The notes under the pieces were generated by a model that saw nothing but the letters and a program-made list of their open reading frames with translations, was not told the origin of the DNA and ran no database searches. The position numbers were made by a program, and so were the translations under genes. A stretch of DNA of 23,315 nt from a virus, in the IMG/VR virus record IMGVR_UViG_3300022700_000234, positions 1-23,315 of that record. One strand, written 5' to 3'. The stretch's first letter is position 1, and every line of letters begins with the position of its first letter. Of the stretch, positions 7,193 through 14,124 are shown in pieces.

Positions 7193-9508
7193 TTAAGGCT
7201 TGCCGCCCCGGATGACATTCATCGGGTGGTCGAGGTCATGGGCGTTCGGACGCCTGCCCTCGAGATACGCTTTGCCATGGACGTTGAGCGCAATCCCGCG
7301 GCGGATGACGGTGCCGCCGGGCTTCTCGCGCCGGAGCTTCTTCTCATCGAGGATCGCGCCGAAGGCTTTTGTGCTAACCGGATTTCCCGCCGCATTGCGC
7401 TCGAGATACGCGCAATAGGCTTTATAGAGATTGCCGTGGGCGCAGAATGTCTTAGGGTCGATGTCGCAGCACTGCTCGAAAAAATCGCCGGTCGGGTCGG
7501 TCTCGACCTGGTAGCGGTTGATGCGGTCGCGCACGGCCGTAGGCTCATTGCCGAGGCTCTTCTCGGCATACCACTCGACAGCACCGCGAACGACCCAGGC
7601 AAGGATACCGGCACGCTCGGCACGCAGGCGATCTTTTACACTCATATCCTTCGGCTTCGACACGCCCTCAACATAATTCCGATCACCAGGATTGGCGTAG
7701 CTATTGGGGAAGTTGATGACTTTCACGCGGCGCCAAATCGCATCGCCTTGGCTGTGGATGTTGGGCAGGTCATTGGTGTCCATGACGATCTTGCCGACCG
7801 GGAGGAACGACACGGTGCTTTGATACTTCTTCGCCGCCGTGACCGTGCCCTGTCCGCTGAAATGCTTGAGGCGGCCTTCGTCCAGGACATCGCTCGGATC
7901 ACCTTCGGAGGCGTGAATCAGGCGGGCGCCCCGCAAGTTCGCGAGGATCTCGTCAGTGCCGCCATTATTGAATGCGCCGCGCTGCTTCATCAGGTAATCT
8001 TTGGAGATCGTGGTGACATAATCGCCCATGATCTCTTCAATGATAAGTGTCAGGACGCCCTTTCCGTTCGAGCCGGTGCCATCAAGAAACAGGAACTTCT
8101 GTTCGTCTGTCTCTCCGGTCAGGATGTAGCCGAGCCACCGCTGGATATAGCGGATCGTGTCAGTGTCGCCGTTGAAGATGTCGTTGAGGAACGCCAGCCA
8201 TTCAGGGCACTCAGCTTGTGGGTCATAATGCGCGCGGCAGGTCTTCGAGATCATCAGGTCTTGCGACGGCGCGACCAACTCGCCGGTGCGTAGATTCACC
8301 GCGCCATTCTTCACGCCGAGAAGCGAGTTTTCAGCATCGAGGTCGGTGGCGGATGCCTGCATATGCGACCGAGCCAGTTTCGAGATGGCGCCGATGCTCT
8401 TCTGGCTCTGACTGGTCTTCGCCCAGCCTGCCAGCTCTTCGACGCTGAAACGGACCGCCTCAGGATCTTCGACACGCCCGTCGCCGCGCTTGTCGCCCTC
8501 GCGCATCACCTGCGCGTCCTTCTTGGTCATGGGAAGATATTTCACCAGTTCCGGCGCAAACTGATGCAGAACGCGTGCGGTGGTGATGTCGCGGCCAATC
8601 GAGCGAGCTGTCTCCTGCGCGACGCGGTCAAGGGAGCCGCCCTGCGGATCGGCGAGCCAGCGAATGCCGGTCCATGCCATGACGCCGACTCCATCGACGT
8701 CGAGCACCTTGTCGCCATATTTGACGAGCATCCTCTCGGCATTGCCGAGGTCGGTGCGGTCAGCGTCGAGCAAGCACCAGATGTCGGCGGCGGTTATAGC
8801 CTCCGCAGCAGAGGCGAGCCCCGCGGCCACGCGTTCGTCGTGCTCGGCGCGGTCTTCCTCAGCATCGCTCACGACTTCGCGGCGCTCATCCGCCTTCTTC
8901 GCAGCCAGCACCTCGGCCTGATCGCACCAGCGGTGTTTTTCTGCCTTCTCCGACAGCCCATCGGTCAGGGCTTCAAACTCCTGCGGCGACATGGCCGCGA
9001 CCTGCTCGAAGGAAGTGATACCGGCGTTGCGCAGGGTCTTCTCGACCGCGCTCGTCACTCCGCCAATATCGGTCAGTTTGTCATTGTCCCGCTCTGTTTC
9101 CTGCTCGACGGGATCAAAGTCTTCCGGCTTAAGCATCGCCGCTGCATCGACTGCGGCCTTACGCCACCCCTTCGTCTTCGCCGACATAGCCATGCCCTTT
9201 TTCACGCCGTCGAGCACTTCGTCGGTTGCCTCGGAAAGGTCGTGAAAGGTCCGGACGCCGGCGGCTTTGAGCTTCTTGTCGATGGCCGGGCCGATGCCCT
9301 TGAGAGCGGTCAAGTCGTCTTCATCATCGGGGTCGCCGCCCCGCTCTTCGCCACCGCTTTCTGCGGGAGTTTCGGACTCACTTCCGGCGGCTTTCTCGCG
9401 AATGGCTTTCGCGGTCGCTTCATACTTCGCGACTCGAGTGCGGAGAATTTTGGTGTGCTTGCGCATGGTTGAACCTGTTGTTGGAGTGTTTTTTTGATTG
9501 CTGCTCAT
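7193..9508 (-). CDS. P4/D5-family phage replicative helicase with two N-terminal HhH domains
   Basis: About 771 residues from the ATG at 9508; starts at 9598 and 9466 are also possible and none has a strong ribosome binding site. Residues 66-100 (LTALKGIGPAIDKKLKAAGVRTFHDL) and 145-180 (LTDIGGVTSAVEKTLRNAGITSFEQV) are two helix-hairpin-helix repeats. From about residue 250 the D5_N region begins (TDLGNAERMLVKYGD). The SF3 helicase core follows: Walker A GTGSNGKGV at 477-485, a B-type segment GARLIHASEGD at 527-537, sensor Asn in IVMDTNDLP (about 575-582) and WRR near 592-594. The C-terminus matches the P4-type cap domain. I see no TOPRIM, EGYATA or AEP primase motif, so priming may come from elsewhere. 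This is the probable initiator helicase of the element, and the iteron-like repeats are just upstream of its operon. Confidence 0.87.
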   Translation of the reverse strand: MSSNQKNTPTTGSTMRKHTKILRTRVAKYEATAKAIREKAAGSESETPAESGGEERGGDPDDEDDLTALKGIGPAIDKKLKAAGVRTFHDLSEATDEVLDGVKKGMAMSAKTKGWRKAAVDAAAMLKPEDFDPVEQETERDNDKLTDIGGVTSAVEKTLRNAGITSFEQVAAMSPQEFEALTDGLSEKAEKHRWCDQAEVLAAKKADERREVVSDAEEDRAEHDERVAAGLASAAEAITAADIWCLLDADRTDLGNAERMLVKYGDKVLDVDGVGVMAWTGIRWLADPQGGSLDRVAQETARSIGRDITTARVLHQFAPELVKYLPMTKKDAQVMREGDKRGDGRVEDPEAVRFSVEELAGWAKTSQSQKSIGAISKLARSHMQASATDLDAENSLLGVKNGAVNLRTGELVAPSQDLMISKTCRAHYDPQAECPEWLAFLNDIFNGDTDTIRYIQRWLGYILTGETDEQKFLFLDGTGSNGKGVLTLIIEEIMGDYVTTISKDYLMKQRGAFNNGGTDEILANLRGARLIHASEGDPSDVLDEGRLKHFSGQGTVTAAKKYQSTVSFLPVGKIVMDTNDLPNIHSQGDAIWRRVKVINFPNSYANPGDRNYVEGVSKPKDMSVKDRLRAERAGILAWVVRGAVEWYAEKSLGNEPTAVRDRINRYQVETDPTGDFFEQCCDIDPKTFCAHGNLYKAYCAYLERNAAGNPVSTKAFGAILDEKKLRREKPGGTVIRRGIALNVHGKAYLEGRRPNAHDLDHPMNVIRGGKP

Positions 9509-9536
9509 GGCAGGTAGTGAAGTAGATGGGGCCTTT

Positions 9537-9827
9537 TCAAACGCCCCGAAAGAAAATCGCACCGTTACCGTCGCAATGCTCGACAATGCCGAAGGCATGG
9601 GGCGTCACGTTCGAAGGAAGACCGGCGATATCCGCCGGCTGAACCACATGCTCAGCACCTGCGATCCGAACGAGCGCCACGCGCTTGCCGACAATGCCGG
9701 CGCCGACAGAGCGGCGGGCAACGGCGTGGCACTGCGCATATGTGCCCTCGGCATCCGCGAGAGCTGTCTTGTAAGACACCTGACTTGCGGTGCCGAGATA
9801 GCTGGGCTTCTTGATTGTCTTGATCAT
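9537..9827 (-). CDS. Small hypothetical protein, first gene of the replication operon
   Basis: A 96-residue protein starting at the ATG at 9827, which is preceded by an excellent GGAGGAAG ribosome binding site; a longer frame to 9905 lacks one. The product begins MIKTIKKPSYLGTASQVSYKTALADAEGTY and contains GAGIVGKRVALVRIAGAEHVVQPADIAGLP, a Gly/Val-rich stretch that looks beta-stranded. I do not recognise a family. It is the promoter-proximal gene, 28 bases ahead of the replicative helicase and next to the iteron cluster, so an accessory role in replication initiation or copy control is a reasonable guess, no more. Confidence 0.65.
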   Translation of the reverse strand: MIKTIKKPSYLGTASQVSYKTALADAEGTYAQCHAVARRSVGAGIVGKRVALVRIAGAEHVVQPADIAGLPSNVTPHAFGIVEHCDGNGAIFFRGV

Positions 9828-9866
9828 GTTCTTCCTCCGTTCGCGTGTGAAAGAGATATCGTTCCC

Positions 9867-10208
9867 ATGACGATCCGTCCAAAACGGGAAAATCAACTTT
9901 CTCATAGGGCATTGAAAAACAAAGATAAAAGCCGCTTGGCTATGACGATATGCCGATTGACGATTTTCCCAGAGACCCTCCTATAGGAATGGTCTAAAAC
10001 TAACTTTTAGGCATATATGATAATATTATTACTTTTTCCGCGCACGCGGGGGAATAAAAGAACCATATAGGCAAAATACTTAATTTTGATAGCGCTCTAT
10101 AGAGACCTTTCCGGGAAAGCACCGGATCGTCATATCGTCATAGTGAAATGGAAAAAGGCCCAGGTTTTTCGGTGGGTTTTTGCGTATGACGATTTTCCCG
10201 ATCGTCAT
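9867..10208. other. Candidate replication origin: iteron-like repeats flanking an AT-rich core
   Basis: The octamer ATGACGAT, or its complement ATCGTCAT, occurs exactly six times: 9867-9874, 9942-9949, 10126-10133, 10134-10141 (directly adjoining the previous copy), 10186-10193 and 10201-10208. A near copy, TTGACGAT, is at 9957-9964. A longer 13-mer, TGACGATTTTCCC, is shared by 9958-9970 and 10187-10199. The last two octamers form an inverted repeat with a 7-base spacer. Between the clusters, about 9985-10100 is strongly AT-rich and contains a CCGCG-CA-CGCGG hairpin (10038-10049) and the palindrome CTCTATAGAG (10095-10104). Iterons, an AT-rich unwinding region and an adjacent replicative helicase together are typical of an origin. 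The repeats could alternatively be repressor operators controlling the divergent transcripts. No convincing gene lies in the gap 9828-10275. Confidence 0.65.
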
Positions 10209-10275
10209 GCGTCGTCCCGACTTCGCCTTTTCAGTTGCCAGCCTATGTCCCGGGCGCACACTGAAAAGGAAGGCT

Positions 10276-10617
10276 ATGAAAGACATACAGACAGAACTCG
10301 ACATGACCGCGACGCTCCTCGCATCATGTGGTCAGCCATATCAACCGGTCGCGGTCATCGTTTTCGGGGACGCCGAGCAAATCGAGAAAGCCAAAGAGAT
10401 CAGGGGGCTTCTCATCCATCTCGATGGTCGGCTTCATGCACGCGGAAACCATCACAAACTTGCTTGGGACTGCTTGTGCGAGTGCGGGTATTCGTTCAAG
10501 CCTGATCCGGCGGCGGGGCGTGGAAAGCTCTACATCGGATCGTCGCATCACCTTTCTCAACACGAGCGCCTCGCCGCGATCGCGCGATACTCGCATCTCT
10601 TCGAAGACGCGCTTTGA
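10276..10617 (+). CDS. Hypothetical protein
   Basis: A 113-residue protein; the ATG at 10276 is preceded by AAAAGGAAGG, which is better than any upstream start. The sequence has an N-terminal helix, VAVIVFGDAEQIEKAKEIRGLLIHLDGRL, two cysteines in CLCECGYSF, and HHLSQHERLAAIARYSHLFEDAL at the end. There is no transmembrane segment. I do not recognise the family. It is a single-gene unit bounded on the left by the origin-like repeats and on the right by a strong terminator, which suits an early regulatory or host-takeover gene, though that is only context. Confidence 0.65.
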   Translation: MKDIQTELDMTATLLASCGQPYQPVAVIVFGDAEQIEKAKEIRGLLIHLDGRLHARGNHHKLAWDCLCECGYSFKPDPAAGRGKLYIGSSHHLSQHERLAAIARYSHLFEDAL

Positions 10618-10630
10618 CCTCGACCAATGA

Positions 10631-10654
10631 CCCCGGCCCGGCGCCGGGGTTTTT
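10631..10654 (+). terminator. Rho-independent terminator
   Basis: CCCCGGC (10631-10637) pairs with GCCGGGG (10643-10649) around a 5-base loop, followed by five T residues. It lies 13 bases after the stop of the gene ending at 10617. Confidence 0.9.
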
Positions 10655-10711
10655 CTTTTGAGGTAGTTTGGGATCGGTGCCGATTGTCTCTATCTGGAAA
10701 GGGAGTTCAGG

Positions 10712-10963
10712 ATGAAAGGTAAGCAAATGAACGCAGTAATATGTAAAGACCGGACGCAGATGGAAAGCATACGAAATCTCGGCCTTGTCAGCAGTTGCAT
10801 GTTGCTGTGCCCGGAGCTGAAACTCTTTCGGATTCTGACGTTTCGGAAGGCGATCATCATGCCAGGCGTCGACGTCAATCAGGATGTTGAGGGAATGAAG
10901 CTCCGAACCCTTATCGAACAGCGCCAGAAAACTTTTCTCGATGCGGAAATTATCTTCTTGTGA
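10712..10963 (+). CDS. Small hypothetical protein
   Basis: An 83-residue frame with GGGAG 7 bases before its ATG. The product has IRNLGLVSSCMLLCPELKLFRILTFRKAIIMPGVDV followed by a charged helix, LRTLIEQRQKTFLDAEIIFL. A longer minus-strand frame crosses the same bases but reads as composition noise. The TGA stop sits inside the first operator-like repeat. Family unknown; being the last gene before the terminase block, it could be a small early regulator. Confidence 0.55.
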   Translation: MKGKQMNAVICKDRTQMESIRNLGLVSSCMLLCPELKLFRILTFRKAIIMPGVDVNQDVEGMKLRTLIEQRQKTFLDAEIIFL

Positions 10964-11058
10964 TACACAACATATTGACAACAAAATCACCAAACATCAA
11001 TATATTGCGGTGTGTAGTTAATCGCGGGCTAAGTTGTGTGACACAACATATTGTGTCA
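10958..11058. promoter_or_regulatory. Operator-like repeats upstream of the terminase genes
   Basis: The 13-mer ACACAACATATTG occurs twice, at 10965-10977 and 11041-11053. Each copy is the right part of a palindrome: TTGTG-ATA-CACAA at 10958-10970 and TTGTGT-G-ACACAA at 11034-11046. The second copy also forms the perfect 20-base inverted repeat TGACACAACATATTGTGTCA (11039-11058). The palindrome CAATATATTG lies between them at 10998-11007. The layout suggests two binding sites for a dimeric DNA-binding protein. No repressor gene is identifiable in the window. Confidence 0.55.
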
Positions 11059-11234
11059 AAACGCCGAGGGACCCTGTGCCCCATACCACATATAGTGGGT
11101 ATGCGGGCGGCACCATAGTTCTCTCGATATAGAAATTTTCGAATACCCCCTTAACAACAACAGGCCCCGCGCCCGGTCGGCAAGACGCGGAAAAGAAAGG
11201 ATAAAGCCGCGTCCCACGGGCGGGTCGGGCTGTT
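11059..11234. other. Gene-free leader before the terminase; likely cos region
   Basis: No gene is seen here. An imperfect inverted repeat, CATACCAC to GTGGGTATG, lies near 11083-11104. In lambda-type phages the packaging site cos lies directly before the small terminase gene, and this is the matching position, but I cannot point to the cut site. Confidence 0.35.
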
Positions 11235-11247
11235 AAGCGTCATATCC
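11218..11247 (+). promoter_or_regulatory. Putative phage-sigma late promoter 1 (terminase)
   Basis: AAGCGTCATATCC at 11235-11247, 23 bases before the small-terminase ATG. At the position where other copies have GCGCGA (11218-11223) this one has GGGCGG, so its upstream element is the weakest of the five. Confidence 0.65.
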
Positions 11248-11270
11248 TGAAAAAGCCATGAGGCGCAGGT

Positions 11271-11825
11271 ATGACTCAGGATCCTAACAAATGCACATTG
11301 TCCGTCGCGGAGCGATGGCTCGGCACGTCTCGTCAGACCCTGACGAAGTATATCCGGGATCAAGGCGCGCCGTATGTCTCCGCGCCGGAGGGCAAGGGCG
11401 AGGGCTGGGTCGTGTCGGTTCCGAAGCTCCACGCATGGCTCATCGAAAAGCGCGAAAAGGAGGCGGAGCAGAAAGTCCTCGACAAGCTGGCCCCGGATCC
11501 CGAATCGCCGACCGGCGAGATGAGCAAGGAAGAAGCCCAGAGGCGCCGCGCCGTGGCCGACGCATTCATGGCCGAAATCAAACTTGACCGCGAGGCGGGC
11601 CGCGTGGTGCCGATCGAACTGGTAAAGCCAGCGCTGGTGTCGGTCTTGGCGCCAGTTCGCAAGCGGCTCATGGAATATCCGCAAAAAATCGGTCGTGAGA
11701 TCAACAACCGCTTCGGCGTGGATCCGAATGCCGCGGCGGATGTGGCGCGCGGGCTCGTCGACAACGAACTCGAGGCTCTTCAAGCTGAAAAGGTGAGGCT
11801 GCCCGACGATCCGGAGTCCGGATGA
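11271..11825 (+). CDS. Terminase small subunit, Nu1-like
   Basis: A 184-residue DNA-packaging protein. The N-terminus (LSVAERWLGTSRQTLTKYIRDQGAPYV...WVVSVPKLHAWLIEKRE, about residues 8-60) is a winged helix-turn-helix like that of lambda Nu1, which binds the packaging site. The middle is a charged helix with EAQRRRAVADAFMAEIKLDREAGRVVPIELV, the usual oligomerisation and linker part of this family. The C-terminus contacts the large subunit in lambda. Length matches Nu1 (181). The stop overlaps the large-subunit start, so the two are translationally coupled. It is the first gene after late promoter candidate 1. Confidence 0.88.
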   Translation: MTQDPNKCTLSVAERWLGTSRQTLTKYIRDQGAPYVSAPEGKGEGWVVSVPKLHAWLIEKREKEAEQKVLDKLAPDPESPTGEMSKEEAQRRRAVADAFMAEIKLDREAGRVVPIELVKPALVSVLAPVRKRLMEYPQKIGREINNRFGVDPNAAADVARGLVDNELEALQAEKVRLPDDPESG

Positions 11826-13822
11826 TGAGCGAGGCGCACTTCCACGAAAGATATCCGGAATCTGAACAGGCCCTGGCGGAGGCATTGCTTTCGGCGCGTC
11901 ATCAGGCCTTGGAGCCGTCTCCGAAGCTGACGTTGCCGGAGTGGGTTGAAGAGCATGGGTATCTGTCAGGCGAAAGCTCGGCGGAGATCGGGAAGTTCAA
12001 ACCGTTCGGGTATCAGGTCGGCCTCATGGAAGGGATGACGGATCCTTCGGCACATACGGTCGTTTTCCAGAAAGGAACGCGGGTCGGATACACCATGGTC
12101 GCAAATTTTTTGGTGGGCTATCACCTCGAGCACGACCCGACGACGGTTCTTTTTGTGCTCCCAACAGCGGATAATGTCAGCGAATGGATGAAGGACAGCT
12201 ACCTTCCGATGATCCGCGACACGCCGGCCTTGGCGGCGATCTCTGGCGGCGGCACTGCCGATGACGACAAATACAACAAATTCACGAGCCGCGGTTCCGT
12301 TCTCCGGGCCCGGGGTGCGTATAGCGCTGACACCTTCAGGCGCGTCACGAGCCGAATAAACATCGGCGACGAGATCGACGCCGACGGGTGGGGCACGGGC
12401 GGCTCGAAGACCCAGGGCGACAAGCTCAAGCTCCTCAATGAGAGGGGCAAAACATACTGGAACCGAAAGCTCATCTTGGGATCCACGCCCCTCGTGAAAG
12501 GCAGGAGCAGGATCGAGACCCAGTTCCTTCGGGGAGACCAGCGGCGGTATTTCGTACCATGTCCGCACTGCACGGAAGCGAACGGCGGCGAGCTGGACGG
12601 GTGGCAGATCCTGCAATGGGGCGACGGCGTGTCGTTCGGCATCCGCTACAAAGACGACCCCGAAAACCCGGAGTATATCTGCCGGCATTGCGGAGTCGGT
12701 ATAGAGGAAACCTGGAAGCCGTGGATGGATGCCCGCGGCGAGTGGCGCCCGACGGCCCAGGGCGAGCCCGGCGTCATCTCATACCACATCTCTGCGCTTT
12801 ACAGCCTGTTCCCGAACGCCGGCTGGAAACACCTCGTCCAAGAGTGGCTTGAAGCGAAGGACAACCCGGAGCTTCTCCAGCCTTTCGTAAACAACGTTCT
12901 TGGCGAAACCTTCGAGCTCAAGACGAACGCGAAGCGACATGAGCCGCACGAACTGCAGGAGCGCCTGGTTCGAGAGTTCGAAGCCGAGGTGCCGCAGGGG
13001 GTCAGGCTCATAACCGCCGGCGTCGATGTCCAGTCGAAAGACGGCGGCCGGTTCGAGGTCTCGTTCTACGGGTGGGGCGCCGGCGAACGGTCTGTCTGTC
13101 TTTCGCACATGATACTCGACCAGTATCTTCTGAAAGACCCTGAAGCCTGGGAAGAGCTGAAGCGCGTCCTGGGACGCGGATTTCGGATGCGAGACGGGCG
13201 GCTGTTGCGAGCCGAGTCTGTGGGCGTCGATCACGGCGGGCATTATCCAGATGACGTGATCGACTTCTGCTCGAAGAACGCGCACCGGAACTGGTATGCC
13301 GTGAAGGGGCACGGCTCGAAGGGCAAGGGAACCCGGAGGGATGCCGATCGGATCGTGCCGCGCATGACGCCAGCGCCGGACAAGCCCTGGTCAATTGACG
13401 TAAATCTCATCAAAGACAGGATTTTCCAGCGACTTCACGATGAACCGGAGAAGCCTGGCGGTATCCTTTTTCCGGACAGCGTGCCCGAAGGCTCCGTTCA
13501 GTTTGACAAGGCATTTTTCACGCGGCTGACGCGTGAGAAGCAGATCCCGGTCCAGGGTGAGCCCGGGGCGTTCTACTGGTCATCCCCGCAGGATCAAGAA
13601 CCGTGGGATTGTTTGGTTTATGCCTATGCCGCCATGGTCATACTGAAAAGCCGCTCGAAGATCGCCGCGGCAAAGGTCGCGCCGCAGAAGAAGAGAGCGG
13701 CGCCGGAGAAATCCGAACCTGAAAAGGCACCTTCTGAGACCAAAAACCAGAAACCAGCGGCTTCCACGGCCAAGCCAAAGCCCAAAAGAAAATCACCTCG
13801 CGTTCGGGTCGCGCGATACTGA
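11822..13822 (+). CDS. Terminase large subunit, GpA family
   Basis: A 666-residue packaging ATPase-nuclease, close to the lambda gpA length of 641. The deviant Walker A is QKGTRVGYT (83-91), matching the KxARVGYS form of lambda. Walker B is INIGDEID (179-186). The segments FVPCPHC (about 245) and YICRHCG (about 290) give a CxxC pair of the zinc type found in this family. The nuclease half carries ITAGVDVQSK, VGVDHGGHYPDDVIDFC and a final WDCLVYAYAAM, consistent with the RNase H-like metal site. The last 50 residues are a Lys/Pro/Ala-rich tail. An ATGATG start overlaps the small-subunit stop. The enzyme translocates DNA into the prohead through the portal and cuts at the packaging site. Confidence 0.95.
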   Translation: MMSEAHFHERYPESEQALAEALLSARHQALEPSPKLTLPEWVEEHGYLSGESSAEIGKFKPFGYQVGLMEGMTDPSAHTVVFQKGTRVGYTMVANFLVGYHLEHDPTTVLFVLPTADNVSEWMKDSYLPMIRDTPALAAISGGGTADDDKYNKFTSRGSVLRARGAYSADTFRRVTSRINIGDEIDADGWGTGGSKTQGDKLKLLNERGKTYWNRKLILGSTPLVKGRSRIETQFLRGDQRRYFVPCPHCTEANGGELDGWQILQWGDGVSFGIRYKDDPENPEYICRHCGVGIEETWKPWMDARGEWRPTAQGEPGVISYHISALYSLFPNAGWKHLVQEWLEAKDNPELLQPFVNNVLGETFELKTNAKRHEPHELQERLVREFEAEVPQGVRLITAGVDVQSKDGGRFEVSFYGWGAGERSVCLSHMILDQYLLKDPEAWEELKRVLGRGFRMRDGRLLRAESVGVDHGGHYPDDVIDFCSKNAHRNWYAVKGHGSKGKGTRRDADRIVPRMTPAPDKPWSIDVNLIKDRIFQRLHDEPEKPGGILFPDSVPEGSVQFDKAFFTRLTREKQIPVQGEPGAFYWSSPQDQEPWDCLVYAYAAMVILKSRSKIAAAKVAPQKKRAAPEKSEPEKAPSETKNQKPAASTAKPKPKRKSPRVRVARY

Positions 13823-13840
13823 ACAGAAAGCGTCATATCC
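13811..13840 (+). promoter_or_regulatory. Putative phage-sigma late promoter 2 (gpW-portal)
   Basis: GCGCGA at 13811-13816, 11 bases, then AAGCGTCATATCC at 13828-13840; the gpW-like ATG follows 23 bases later. The upstream element lies in the last codons of the large terminase. A CCCGGGAAATAGAACCCGGG inverted repeat fills the short leader and may act on the transcript. Confidence 0.72.
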
Positions 13841-13863
13841 CGGGAAATAGAACCCGGGATTCC

Positions 13864-14124
13864 ATGGCGCAAATTCGTTTCAGAACAGTCGATCGGCCGA
13901 AGCTCGAAGAAATGCTCGACACTCTCTACGAGTGCCTGGGCAGTGGTAACGCGCAAATTTCCCACAATGGGAACACGGTTTCCATCAGCAAGCCGAGCGA
14001 AATCCGCATCACAATCTCGGACATCGAGAATGAGCTCGACCGCCGGGACCGCATCGCTGCGGCAGCCACGCCGCGATCGCCCCTGTCTCCGCAATACCCC
14101 ATCGTCAGCAAGGGGTGGAACTGA
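13864..14124 (+). CDS. Head-tail joining protein, gpW-like
   Basis: An 86-residue protein between the large terminase and portal genes, the position of lambda gene W (68 residues). It has an N-terminal helix (DRPKLEEMLDTLYECLGS), a beta hairpin (AQISHNGNTVSI) and a second helix (SEIRITISDIENELDRRDRIAAA), the alpha-beta-beta-alpha arrangement expected for gpW, which plugs below the portal after packaging. The C-terminal tail is Pro/Ser rich. Its stop and the portal start form TGATG. Confidence 0.78.
   Translation: MAQIRFRTVDRPKLEEMLDTLYECLGSGNAQISHNGNTVSISKPSEIRITISDIENELDRRDRIAAAATPRSPLSPQYPIVSKGWN

Noticed and set aside
6962-8293. Long plus-strand open frame of 443 codons
   Set aside because: It lies antisense to the replicative helicase, whose protein motifs and codon use are clear; the frame is a by-product of GC-rich coding DNA. 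The same applies to 8363-9472.
9828-9905. Longer start for the small gene at 9537
   Set aside because: The upstream start has no ribosome binding site, while the ATG at 9827 has a near-perfect one.
10128-10136. CGTCATATC near the origin as a sixth late-promoter site
   Set aside because: There is no GCGCGA-like hexamer at the fixed upstream spacing, the AAG prefix is missing, and the bases are explained by two adjoining ATCGTCAT repeats.
10496-10993. Minus-strand frame of 165 codons
   Set aside because: It crosses a strong plus-strand terminator and two plus-strand genes with good ribosome binding sites, and its product looks like noise.
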